64,000 nt of DNA from Solirubrobacterales bacterium (GTDB taxonomy: Bacteria; Actinomycetota; Thermoleophilia; Solirubrobacterales; 70-9), in assembly GCA_021155855.1 (NCBI GenBank), contig JAJNAZ010000006.1, forward strand, positions 31,680-95,679, in the 5' to 3' direction. Both the position numbers and the translations under genes were made by a program. The first letter of the stretch is position 1. Every line of letters begins with the position of its first letter. Below, in pieces: positions 25,214 through 33,634 of this stretch. Under the pieces are notes generated by a model. The model did not search any database. It saw nothing but the letters and a program-made list of their open reading frames with translations, and was not told the DNA's origin.

Positions 25214-26299
25214 ATGAGCTTCGGCAGGCGCACAGCGACGTTCGTGCTCGCCGCCGCGCTGGCGGCGCCGGCGGTGGCGAGCGCTTCGTGGACGATCGAG
25301 GGCCGCGGCTTCGGGCACGGTGTCGGGCTCTCGCAGTACGGTGCCTACGGCTTCGCCCAGAACGGGCACGGCTACAAGCGCATCCTCGACCACTACTACA
25401 CGCAGACCGAGGTCGCGCGGACGGGCGGTGAGCGGGTCAGGGTCTTGCTCGACTCGGGCGATGGCTCGGTTCGGTTCAAGGGCGCCGGGCGCGCCTGCGG
25501 CAAGAGGATCCGACCGGGGCGGGGCTACTCGTTCAGCGCCGACGGCGGTGGCGTCGTGCTTCGCGGCCGGCGCGGCGACCGGATCAAGGCCTGTGGCGGC
25601 GAGGCCAAGGCCGGCCACGGTCTGCGAATCGGAGGCCTCGGGCGCTATCGCGGCAAGCTCGTCGCCCGCAACGACGGTGGCTCGCTGCAGGTGATCAATG
25701 CGATCGGCCTCGACGGTTACGTCCAGGGCGTGGTCGCGAACGAAATGCCCTCGTCATGGCCGAAGCAGGCGCTGCGCGCGCAGGCGGTGGTCGCTCGCTC
25801 CTATGGTCTGGCGACCAAACGCGGCGGACCGTTCGACCACTACGCCGACACCCGCAGCCAGGTCTATGAGGGCAGGGCGTCGGAGACGGCCGCCACCAAC
25901 AAGGCGGTCGCGGCGACGGCGAAGGAGGTGGTCAAGTACCGCGGCGAGCCGGCGGTCACCTACTACTTCTCGACCTCCGGTGGTCGAACCGAGAACTCGG
26001 AGTTTGGTTTCTCCGGCGGCAAGAGGATCCCCTACCTGAGGTCGGTGAAGGACCCGTTCGACAAGGTCTCGCCGGTGCACAAGTGGACCGAGCGGCTCTC
26101 CGACTCGAGGATGAAGGACGAGCTCGGCGGCCTCTTCGAGGGCAGGCTGGAGCGGATCGAGGTGCTCGACCGCGGCCGCTCGCCGCGGATCGTGCGCGCC
26201 CGCGTCGTCGGCTCCGCCGGGAGCACCAGGATCACCGGCGACACCCTGCGCGCCCGGCTCGAGCTGCGCTCGACCTGGGCCCGGTTCCGGCATCGCTGA
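25214..26299 (+). CDS. Secreted SpoIID/LytB-domain protein (possible lytic transglycosylase)
   Basis: A 361-residue exported protein with a signal peptide (RRTATFVLAAALAAPAVASA). An early GFGHGVGLSQYGAYGFA segment is typical of SpoIID proteins; the main domain is GYVQGVVANEMPSSWPKQAL followed by RAQAVVARSYGLA. Bacillus SpoIID cuts denuded peptidoglycan; here there is no sporulation context, so wall remodelling is inferred. ATG 25214 was chosen over GTG 25205 because of a GGGGGG stretch at usable spacing. The stop abuts the stop of the convergent gene. Confidence 0.87.
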   Translation: MSFGRRTATFVLAAALAAPAVASASWTIEGRGFGHGVGLSQYGAYGFAQNGHGYKRILDHYYTQTEVARTGGERVRVLLDSGDGSVRFKGAGRACGKRIRPGRGYSFSADGGGVVLRGRRGDRIKACGGEAKAGHGLRIGGLGRYRGKLVARNDGGSLQVINAIGLDGYVQGVVANEMPSSWPKQALRAQAVVARSYGLATKRGGPFDHYADTRSQVYEGRASETAATNKAVAATAKEVVKYRGEPAVTYYFSTSGGRTENSEFGFSGGKRIPYLRSVKDPFDKVSPVHKWTERLSDSRMKDELGGLFEGRLERIEVLDRGRSPRIVRARVVGSAGSTRITGDTLRARLELRSTWARFRHR

Positions 26300-27286
26300 T
26301 CAGCCGTCGGGGTACGGCTGCAGCGGGATCCCGTGATCGGTCTCGCGAACGCCGAGCTCGTAGGCGGCGGCGCCGACGCACTCGAGGCGCGCCGCGGGGC
26401 GACCCCGGCGCTCGACGACCAGCTCGAGGTCGGCGATCGAGCAGTTGAGCGTGTTGTGCTCGGGGCCCTTCGGATCGGCGTAGATCCAGGCGACGAAGTT
26501 CCGCGGCTCCGAGGAGACCCGCCCCCGCAGCTTGACCCGCTTGCCCGTGAGCGTGAACTCGCACGCGGTGGGTTCGTCCTCGATCCGGGTCGAGCGGATG
26601 CGGTCGAAGCCGCCGAGCCGGTGGCGCTCGCCCTCGAGGCAGAGGACGCCGTTGCCGACCCAGGGCGTGGTCATCGGGCCGACCTTGATCCGTCCGACCG
26701 CGGCGTCGAAGTAGCCCTCGCCCTGGCGGAACTCGTTCGCCTGGATCCAGGCCCAGCGCTCGGCGTGCTCGGCGCCCCAGTTGTGGCCGATCATCCCGGG
26801 CCAGGCGTCGACCGCGATCCGCTTGCCGTCGACCGTCACCGCGCCGGAGTAGCGAGCGTCGGGGTAGGGGGAAAGGAACTTCGTCCGCGGCAGGGGCGCG
26901 CCGTAGAGGAACGGGTAGGGCAGATGGTGAAACGCCTCGGCCGCGGACTCGAACTCGAGCTCCCAGGAGACGTCCATGTCCTGGGTCGCCAGCTCGCCGC
27001 GCGCTCGCCCCGGCTCCAGCCGCGCGCCGTCGACCTCGATGTAGCCCCCCGGCGGCGCCGAGACGCGGTCGGCGGTGACGGTCAGCTTCGTCGCCCGCGG
27101 CCCGGCCGCCTCGGCGTCGAAGAGGGTGAACCAGACCGATCCGGCGAGCGCCTCGCCCGGCCGCTTGTGGACCGTGTGGCGGATCCAGAACCCCCGGCCG
27201 CCCCCCGGGCGGGTCGCCTTGATGTAGAAGCTCTCGTAGTGCCCGGCGCCGGCGCCCGCGCCGGGGAAGCGGGCCTCGGTTCGCAT
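26300..27286 (-). CDS. Lipocalin-like beta-barrel protein (CrtC/AttH-like, function unknown)
   Basis: A 328-residue protein rich in beta-strand patterns without a signal peptide. The segments GHYESFYIKATRPGGGRGFWI and GHNWGAEHAERWAWIQANEF resemble the two-lobed lipocalin fold of hydroxyneurosporene synthase (CrtC), AttH and related hydrolases or hydratases on lipid substrates. I cannot name the reaction. The start lies 4 nt after the stop of phoD, so the two form an operon; that pairing is the only clue to role. Confidence 0.68.
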   Translation of the reverse strand: MRTEARFPGAGAGAGHYESFYIKATRPGGGRGFWIRHTVHKRPGEALAGSVWFTLFDAEAAGPRATKLTVTADRVSAPPGGYIEVDGARLEPGRARGELATQDMDVSWELEFESAAEAFHHLPYPFLYGAPLPRTKFLSPYPDARYSGAVTVDGKRIAVDAWPGMIGHNWGAEHAERWAWIQANEFRQGEGYFDAAVGRIKVGPMTTPWVGNGVLCLEGERHRLGGFDRIRSTRIEDEPTACEFTLTGKRVKLRGRVSSEPRNFVAWIYADPKGPEHNTLNCSIADLELVVERRGRPAARLECVGAAAYELGVRETDHGIPLQPYPDG

Positions 27287-27290
27287 GCCG

Positions 27291-28943
27291 CTACTGCTTC
27301 GGGATCACGACCTGCGCGCAGGGCTGGGCGCCGGGCACAGAGCTGTCGCCGGTGTCGAGCACGGGCTTGTCGTTGATGTCGAGCAGGTCGACGGTGAGCT
27401 GTTGCTTTGAGACTTCGACCTGCGCGTAGCTGAACTGATCGATGGCCGCGCACTGCATGCCGACGCCGTTCGGCGGCTGCGGCTTCAAGAACGCGGACTG
27501 CACCAGGGCGCCCGCCGCCTCGACGCCGGTGGCGTCGCTGATCTCGAGCGCGAACGATTTGGTCGCAACCGGGCCGCTGACCACCTCGGTGATCCCGGAG
27601 TTCACCGGGCCGCCCTGCTCGAGCGTGCTGAAGCGGGCGTCGCTGACCAGGTTCCCGTGCACGTCGGTGGCCAAGAAGACGACGTTCTTGACCTGCTGCA
27701 GCTCGGCGAGCAGCGCTTGGCGCTCTACCTCATAGCCCTCCCAGCGATCGTACGGCAGCACGTAGTACTGCTGGATCGGGACCTGGTTGAAGATCACCTT
27801 GAAGGTCGCGGTCGAGTTCGCGACCTGGCGCGTGAACTTGGCCAGCTGCTTGGCCCCGAGCATCGTCCGGCTCGGGTCGTTGATCGTCGCCAGACAGCCG
27901 GGGGGTGGGGGGTCGGCGAGCGAGGGCACGACAGCCGAGAAGGTGTCGCGGGTGCTCTGCGGCGCGGTCGGCGCCACGTCGGGGTCGCCGCTTCCGGGCG
28001 GGTTGTCACAGGCGCCGAGGTAGTCGGCGCCGTTGGAGCGGAATGAGCGATCATCGAGGAAGAAGATCTCGAGGTTCTTGCCCCACTGCACCGAGCGGTA
28101 GATCCCGGTCTTCTTGCGGTAGGTGATCGGGTTGTACTCGGTGAATGCCTTCACGCCGCGGTCATAGAGCTCCTCGCCGTCGATCTCGACGTCGCCGACC
28201 CCGAGCGGGAACAGGTTCTCGCCGGGGGCGAAATCGTTGACGAACTCGTGGTCGTCCCAGCCCGCGTAGTAAGCGGTCGCGCCGCGAGTCCTCGCCCACG
28301 GCCGCATCTTCAGGTTGTTCTTGTAGGCCTGGCGTTTCTGCTTCACCGTCAGCGCGACATCGGCGAGCGTGTAGCCGGGAACCTCGGTGTCGGAGTAGAT
28401 CGTGTCGCCGAGGAGCACGTTGAAGTGGTTGCGCTGGCGGCGAATCCGGTCCCAGACCTCAAACTCGTTCCAGTACGGGGTCGCCTCCCCGGGCAGGGGG
28501 CGCGAGTCCTGGTCGCCTGCGAGCGCGAAGCTGATCGTCTGCTTCGACTTCGAGTCGGGAGCGGTCTTGAACTTCCCCGTCTCGGAGCGCTTACCGCCGG
28601 CCATGCAGAAGCGGAACTTGTAGGCGGTGTCCGGGTCGAGCTTCTTCACCTTCTGCTCGACGGTGTTGTCGTTGCTGCGCTTCGCCTTGATCCTGCGTTT
28701 GCCCGGGGCGTCCTCGGGATCACACTTGGCGAAGCGGCCCTTGCGGACGATCTGGACTTCGGCCGTGCCACTCTTCGAGGCCTTCGCCCAGAGGATCGCC
28801 GAGTTCGAGCTGACATCGCCAGCGGCGACCCCGTACTTGAAGCCCTTTGCCGTGGCCCCGGTGGCGGGCGCGGCGGCGAGCGTCACGCAGGCCAGAACGC
28901 CGAGCGTCAGGCCAACCAGGCAGTTCCGGTTCCCCGCTGCCAC
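27291..28943 (-). CDS. phoD: Alkaline phosphatase D-like exported phosphodiesterase/phosphatase
   Basis: A 550-residue exported metallophosphoesterase. Signal peptide near 9-30 (VGLTLGVLACVTLAAAPATG), a fibronectin-like N-terminal domain (GVAAGDVSSNSAILWAKAS), then metal-binding LAGDQDSRP, LLGDTIYSDTE, GWDDHEFVND, FLDDRSFRSNG and LATDVHGN. PhoD enzymes release phosphate from teichoic acids or phospholipids. The signal lacks the twin-arginine motif common in PhoD, so Sec export is more likely. GTG start 9 nt after a TAGGCT hexamer. Confidence 0.9.
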   Translation of the reverse strand: MAAGNRNCLVGLTLGVLACVTLAAAPATGATAKGFKYGVAAGDVSSNSAILWAKASKSGTAEVQIVRKGRFAKCDPEDAPGKRRIKAKRSNDNTVEQKVKKLDPDTAYKFRFCMAGGKRSETGKFKTAPDSKSKQTISFALAGDQDSRPLPGEATPYWNEFEVWDRIRRQRNHFNVLLGDTIYSDTEVPGYTLADVALTVKQKRQAYKNNLKMRPWARTRGATAYYAGWDDHEFVNDFAPGENLFPLGVGDVEIDGEELYDRGVKAFTEYNPITYRKKTGIYRSVQWGKNLEIFFLDDRSFRSNGADYLGACDNPPGSGDPDVAPTAPQSTRDTFSAVVPSLADPPPPGCLATINDPSRTMLGAKQLAKFTRQVANSTATFKVIFNQVPIQQYYVLPYDRWEGYEVERQALLAELQQVKNVVFLATDVHGNLVSDARFSTLEQGGPVNSGITEVVSGPVATKSFALEISDATGVEAAGALVQSAFLKPQPPNGVGMQCAAIDQFSYAQVEVSKQQLTVDLLDINDKPVLDTGDSSVPGAQPCAQVVIPKQ

Positions 28944-28952
28944 AGCGAGCGC

Positions 28953-28962
28953 AGCCTAACAT
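28953..28962. promoter_or_regulatory. Overlapping divergent -10 elements of phoD and the transglycosylase gene
   Basis: TAGGCT on the minus strand (28953-28958) lies 9 nt before GTG 28943. TAACAT on the plus strand (28957-28962) lies 8 nt before GTG 28971. The start codons are only 27 nt apart, so both promoters must overlap and both mRNAs should be leaderless. Confidence 0.5.
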
Positions 28963-28970
28963 CACGCTTC

Positions 28971-30476
28971 GTGGAGACCGAGCGAGGCAGGGGTTTCTTC
29001 GCTCGCGTCGCCGCCGGCGTGCTGCTGCTCGTGGCCGGTGCCGTGGCGCTGGCGGCGATCGCGCTGGCGCTCGGCCTCGGCGAGCGCGAGCCACTCGAGC
29101 TGCGCGTTGTCCGGATCGCCCGCGAGGCGAGCGCCGCCGCCGCTCCGGAGGCCGATCCGCTCGCCTGGAGCACATCCCGCCAACAGGAGTTCGAGGACCG
29201 CGCCACGACCGGCGCCTCGCACGTCATCTACGAGCTCAGTCCCGGTGGGGTCGTCGCGTCGGCGAAGCGCACCGTCCAGTTTCGGCCGCAGATCGAGGCC
29301 GCCGCGGTGGGCCACGGGATCGATCCGGACACGCTCGAGGCTGTGATCTTCCTCGAGAGCGCCGGGCGCCCGTACGTGAGCGCCGGACCGACGCCCGAGG
29401 CCGCCTCGGGGCTGGCGCAGATCATCCCCTCGACGGCGACCGAGCTGCTCGGGATGCAGGTCGATCTCGAGGCGAGCATCGCGCTCACCGAGCGAATCGC
29501 GGACTCCCGCGATCCCGGGGAGGTTGATCGCCTGCGGGCGGAGCGGGCGGCGGTGGACGAGCGCTTCGACCCCCAGAAGGCGATCGAGGGGGCGGCGCGC
29601 TACCTCGAAATCGCCGGCGAGCGCTTCGGCGCCGACGACCTCGCGGTCGTCTCCTACCACATGGGGATCGGCAACCTGGAGAGTGTGCTGCGCGCCTACG
29701 CCGGTGCCGGCGACTCCGGCCCGATCGGAGCGCTGGTCGCCGAGCAGGGGCTCTCCTACGCCCGCGTGTACTTCGACTCCTCGCCCTACAAGCATCGGGA
29801 CGCCTACCGGATGCTTGCCGGCTTCGGCGACGAGTCGTCGGAGTATCTGTGGAAGGTGCGGGCCTCCGAGGCGATCCTGAGGGTCTTTCGCAACGACCCA
29901 GAACGGCTCGCCGAGACCGCCGATCTGGCGACCGCGAAGGCGACCCTGGAGGAGCTCTTTCATCCCGAGTCAGAGACCGACGTCTTCGACGACCCGGACG
30001 AGATCGAGGACGCGGTCGAGGACGGCGACCTGGCCCCGCTTCCCTTCGATCCGAGTCTCGGCTGGGTTCCCGACAAGCACCTCGGCGACCTCGCCGACGA
30101 GCTCGGCGAGGACCCGGAGCTCTACCGGGCGCTCCGCCCCGAGGCGCTGGCGACGCTCAGCTACCTCGCCGGGCTGGTGCTGTACGAGTCGAACGAGCCG
30201 GGGCCCCTGCGGGTCACGAGCGCGGTGCGCGACCGCGAGTACCAGGAGCTGCTCGTGGGGATCAACCCCGAGGCGACGAGCGAGTACTCGCTGCACACCA
30301 CCGGCTGGTCGTTCGACGTTCGCCGCGAGTACGCGTCGAAGCGCCAGGCGCGGGCGTTCCAGTACGCGCTCGACCGGCTCAGCGCCCTGGCGCTGATCGA
30401 CTACGCGGTCGAGCCGGGGGCAATCCACGTCACCGTCTCGGACCTCGGCCGCGAGCTGCTCGACCCGAACGGCTGA
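28971..30476 (+). CDS. Membrane-anchored lytic transglycosylase fused to a VanY/DUF5715-like domain
   Basis: A 501-residue protein: a membrane anchor (residues 9-36), an SLT-type transglycosylase domain with catalytic Glu129 in AVIFLESAGRPYVSAGP, GLAQIIPSTATELLGM and VVSYHMGIGNLESVL, an acidic linker (335-355), and a C-terminal domain with RVTSAVRDREYQELL and SLHTTGWSFD (440-449), which fits the metal motif SxHxxGxxxD of VanY-type peptidases, plus H486. It should cut glycan strands and perhaps peptide stems. The usual second metal motif (ExWH) is altered, so peptidase activity is uncertain. GTG start. Confidence 0.83.
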   Translation: METERGRGFFARVAAGVLLLVAGAVALAAIALALGLGEREPLELRVVRIAREASAAAAPEADPLAWSTSRQQEFEDRATTGASHVIYELSPGGVVASAKRTVQFRPQIEAAAVGHGIDPDTLEAVIFLESAGRPYVSAGPTPEAASGLAQIIPSTATELLGMQVDLEASIALTERIADSRDPGEVDRLRAERAAVDERFDPQKAIEGAARYLEIAGERFGADDLAVVSYHMGIGNLESVLRAYAGAGDSGPIGALVAEQGLSYARVYFDSSPYKHRDAYRMLAGFGDESSEYLWKVRASEAILRVFRNDPERLAETADLATAKATLEELFHPESETDVFDDPDEIEDAVEDGDLAPLPFDPSLGWVPDKHLGDLADELGEDPELYRALRPEALATLSYLAGLVLYESNEPGPLRVTSAVRDREYQELLVGINPEATSEYSLHTTGWSFDVRREYASKRQARAFQYALDRLSALALIDYAVEPGAIHVTVSDLGRELLDPNG

Positions 30477-30482
30477 TCGCCC

Positions 30483-31556
30483 TCAGGTCTTGATGTGGAC
30501 CACGTCGCCGTCGGCGACGACGTAATCGCGGCCCTCGGTGCGCAGCAGGCCGCGTTCGCGGGCGCCGACGTAGCCCCCGGCTCCGACCAGGTCGTCCCAG
30601 GCGACGACCTCGGCGCGGACGAAGCCGCGCTGGATCTCGGTGTGGACCTCCCCCGCCGCCTCCCAGGCGGTCGCGCCCGCGCGCACGCTTCTCGCCATCG
30701 CCTCCTTGCCGGTGTCGGCGGTGAAGAAGACGATCAGCTCGAGCAGGTCGAAGGCGCCGTGGACGACGCGCTCGAGCCCCGATTCCGAGATCCCGAGCTC
30801 GGCGCGCATCTCGGCCGCCTCGGCCTCGTCGAGCTCGCCGAGCTCGGACTCGACCCGGGCCGAGACCGCGACGGCGCCCGCCCCGGCGGCGCTCGCGTGC
30901 TCGGCGATCGCGAAGGGAACCTCCTCCACCCCCTCGTCAACGTTGGCGACGTAGAGCACCGGCTTCGAGGTCAGGGCGGAGAGCTGGCGCACCGCGTCGG
31001 GCGCCGCCCCCGGTGCCGGCAGATCACGCACCGCCCGCCCGGAGCTCAGCCCCTCGACCACCGCCTCGAGCCACTCGCATTCGGCAACCGCCGCCTTGTC
31101 GAGCGAGCGCGCCTGACGCGTGACTCGCTCCAGCCGTCGCTCGGCCTGCTCCAGGTCGGCGGCGAGGAGCTCGGTCTCGATCAGCTCGATGTCGTCGACC
31201 GGGTCCAGCCTGCCCTCCGGATGCGGCACGCTGCCGCTGGTGTGGCAGCGGACGACGTGGCAGATCGCCTCCGTCTCGCGGATCGCGGCCAGGAACTGAT
31301 TCCCGAGCCCCTCCCCCTGCGAGGCGCCGCGGACGAGGCCGGCGATGTCGTTGAACTCGATCGTCTCGTGGACGACCTCGCTCGAGCCGACGGTCGCCGC
31401 GACCCGCTCGAGCCGGGGGTCGGGGATCGGCACGACCGCGACGTTGGGGTCGATGGTTGTGAACGCGTAGTCGGCGGTCTCCGCCCCGGCCCGGGTGAGC
31501 GCGTTGAAGAGCGTCGACTTGCCCGCGTTCGGCAGCCCGACTATGCCGACCTTCAC
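30483..31556 (-). CDS. ychF: Ribosome-binding GTPase/ATPase YchF
   Basis: A 357-residue Obg-family P-loop protein: G1 GLPNAGKSTLFNALT, switch region TTIDPNVAVV, G3 DIAGLVRGASQGEGLGNQFL, the NVDE in place of NKxD that gives YchF its ATP preference, and a C-terminal TGS/ubiquitin-like domain (ELIVFFTADTGKEAMARSV). It binds ribosomes and modulates stress responses. The GTG start overlaps the PAP2 gene stop (GTGA). Confidence 0.95.
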   Translation of the reverse strand: MKVGIVGLPNAGKSTLFNALTRAGAETADYAFTTIDPNVAVVPIPDPRLERVAATVGSSEVVHETIEFNDIAGLVRGASQGEGLGNQFLAAIRETEAICHVVRCHTSGSVPHPEGRLDPVDDIELIETELLAADLEQAERRLERVTRQARSLDKAAVAECEWLEAVVEGLSSGRAVRDLPAPGAAPDAVRQLSALTSKPVLYVANVDEGVEEVPFAIAEHASAAGAGAVAVSARVESELGELDEAEAAEMRAELGISESGLERVVHGAFDLLELIVFFTADTGKEAMARSVRAGATAWEAAGEVHTEIQRGFVRAEVVAWDDLVGAGGYVGARERGLLRTEGRDYVVADGDVVHIKT

Positions 31557-32269
31557 GCCGTCTCGGAGGCGGCGTCGGCCGGTGCAGCGGCGCCCCCGTT
31601 TCCGCCGGCCCGGCGGCTCGCGTGCGCCCGCTCGTTGACGCCGACGGCGAGCTCGAACAGCCGCTCCTCGGCCGGCGAGGCGCCGAGGCCGGGCACCAGC
31701 CTGCCGAGGCAGAAGCCCAGCGCCGCGCCGCCGATCACGTCGGAGGGGTAATGCATGCCGAGGTACGGGCGGCCGACGCAGATCGCCGCCGCGAGCGCGA
31801 ACAGGTAGGGGCGGGCGCGAGGCTCGATCCTGCCGAGGGCGGTCGCCGCGGCGACGGAGGAGGTCGAGTGGGTGGAGGGGAAGGAGAGTTTGGTCGGCGC
31901 CCTGGCCAGCGGCGGGTGCTCCTCGATCAGCGGCCGCTGGCGGCCGATCGCGCGCTTGGCGAGGAAGTTGATCGCGATCGCGCCGGGCCCGGTCGCCGCG
32001 CCGGTGAGCCACTGGCCGCGACGGCGCTGGTCGATCGAGGCGCCGGCGGTGCCGATCCCGATCCAGATCGCGGCCAGCTCACCCGAGTGGCCGAGCGCCT
32101 TGATCAGCGTCTCGACCGGCTCGGCGTGCCCGCGGGTGCGCAGGAACCGCAGCACCGATTGGTCGGCGTCGCCGAGCGCCGCCAGCAGCGGATGGCGCCG
32201 GCGCCGCGCGAACAGCGAGCGCCCCTTGCTCCGGGCGAGCACGGTGCCGCGTCGTTCGCGTTTGAACAC
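31553..32269 (-). CDS. PAP2 superfamily membrane phosphatase
   Basis: A 238-residue membrane protein with the three PAP2 motifs: KRAIGRQRP, FPSTHSTS and GRPYLGMHYPSDVIGG. These enzymes remove phosphate from lipid phosphates such as undecaprenyl pyrophosphate, phosphatidic acid or decaprenyl-phosphoryl ribose-phosphate. The neighbours upstream are lipid genes (PLD-type synthase, diacylglycerol-kinase-like), fitting a lipid phosphate substrate. Ala/Gly-rich tail. GTG start 6 nt after TATCCT. Confidence 0.9.
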   Translation of the reverse strand: MFKRERRGTVLARSKGRSLFARRRRHPLLAALGDADQSVLRFLRTRGHAEPVETLIKALGHSGELAAIWIGIGTAGASIDQRRRGQWLTGAATGPGAIAINFLAKRAIGRQRPLIEEHPPLARAPTKLSFPSTHSTSSVAAATALGRIEPRARPYLFALAAAICVGRPYLGMHYPSDVIGGAALGFCLGRLVPGLGASPAEERLFELAVGVNERAHASRRAGGNGGAAAPADAASETA

Positions 32270-32275
32270 GGCGCC

Positions 32276-32281
32276 AGGATA
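32276..32281 (-). promoter_or_regulatory. -10 element of the PAP2-ychF operon
   Basis: TATCCT on the minus strand, 6 nt before GTG 32269, in the 18-nt gap after the PLD-type gene. Confidence 0.45.
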
Positions 32282-32287
32282 CGGGCA

Positions 32288-33634
32288 TCAGAGCTCGCGC
32301 CGAAGCAGGGTGCTGGCCGCCTCCGAAGCGCGCTGCAGGAGCCCGCGCCGCCGCCAGCGGTCCGGGTCGAACTCCTCTGCGCGCTCTAGATCGCGCTCGA
32401 ATGCTTCCCGCAGCTCACCGCAGAAGCGCTCGTCCCAGACGCAGAGCGTGACCTCGTCGTGAAGCTGGAACGAGCGGTTGTCGAAGTTGACCGTGCCCAC
32501 CGAGGACCAGGACCCGTCGACGCTGAGAGTCTTCGCGTGCAGCATCGTCGGCTGGAACTCGAACAGCCGCACCCCGGCCTCGAGCAGCTCGTCGTAGGCG
32601 GCCCGGCCGGCGACGCGGACGAAGCCCTTGTCGATGTGGGGTCCGGGAACCAGGATCCGCACCTCGACGCCGCGCGCTGCCGCGGCGCACAGCGCGTCGG
32701 TGAATGCCGGGCGGGGGACGAAGTAGGCGGCGGTGAGCTCGATCGAGCTCCGCGCCGAGGCGATCGCCAGGTAATAGAGCGCCTCGGCGTTGGTGTCGCC
32801 GACCTTGGCGCTCGAGCGCACGAGCTGCATCGGGCCGCCGTCGGCAACCGGCTCGAGCTCGGGCAGGTACTGCTCTCCCGCCAGCACCTCGCCGGTGCCC
32901 TCGAGCCAGTTCTCGGCGAAGGCGCCCTGCATCCCACGGACCACGGGGCCGCGGACGCGAACGTGGGTGTCGCGCCAGTGATCGGGGTCCTCGGCGTCGC
33001 CGGTCCACTCGGCGGCGATCCCGACGCCACCGGTCATCCCGACCCGCCCGTCGGCCACCAGCAGTCGCCTGTGGGTTCGGTTCGCCACCCGGCGGATCGC
33101 GTACGGCTTCGGCGGACGAAACAGGATCACCTTGACGCCGGCGGCCTCCATCTCGGAGACCAACGAGCGCTCCATCTTCGCCGCGCCGAGGGCGTCGAGG
33201 ACCACGTTGCAGCGCACTCCGGCCTTCGCCTTCTCGCCGATCGCCGCAGCGATCTCAGCCGCGATCTCACCGCGCCAGTAGACGTAGGTCTGCACGTTCA
33301 GCGTCCGCTCGGCCGATTGAATCGTCTCCAGGAAGGCGGGGAAGATGCGGTCGCCGTTGATCAGCAGCTCGGCCTCGTTTCCGGTCGTGATCGGTGCCCC
33401 GGTGAGCGCCTCGGCGGCCCGCAAAAAGTCCTCAGAGGCGACCTCGACCTCGGTCGCGATCTCATAGCCGAAGGCGCCCTCGCGCCGGTGCCGGAGGCTG
33501 TCGGCCGTGTACCAACCGATCGCGGAGGCCCCGACGGCCGCTGCGAGCCGGTACTTCCGCCATCCTCGCTTCCATGCCGGCTCGATGCGCCGCAGGCGCG
33601 GCGGCTGCAGGCGAAGGTCACGCGGCCAGCCCAT
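32288..33634 (-). CDS. Cardiolipin synthase-like phospholipase D-family protein
   Basis: A 448-residue protein with a basic N-terminus, a short hydrophobic anchor (residues 29-42) and two PLD catalytic repeats. The second is canonical: LHAKTLSVDGSW (H366, K368, D373). The first reads THRRLLVADGR (H188, R190, D195), with Arg in place of the usual Lys. Full-length two-repeat enzymes of this kind make cardiolipin from phosphatidylglycerol. It is translationally coupled (TGATG) to the diacylglycerol-kinase-like gene, supporting a phospholipid role. Confidence 0.87.
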   Translation of the reverse strand: MGWPRDLRLQPPRLRRIEPAWKRGWRKYRLAAAVGASAIGWYTADSLRHRREGAFGYEIATEVEVASEDFLRAAEALTGAPITTGNEAELLINGDRIFPAFLETIQSAERTLNVQTYVYWRGEIAAEIAAAIGEKAKAGVRCNVVLDALGAAKMERSLVSEMEAAGVKVILFRPPKPYAIRRVANRTHRRLLVADGRVGMTGGVGIAAEWTGDAEDPDHWRDTHVRVRGPVVRGMQGAFAENWLEGTGEVLAGEQYLPELEPVADGGPMQLVRSSAKVGDTNAEALYYLAIASARSSIELTAAYFVPRPAFTDALCAAAARGVEVRILVPGPHIDKGFVRVAGRAAYDELLEAGVRLFEFQPTMLHAKTLSVDGSWSSVGTVNFDNRSFQLHDEVTLCVWDERFCGELREAFERDLERAEEFDPDRWRRRGLLQRASEAASTLLRREL

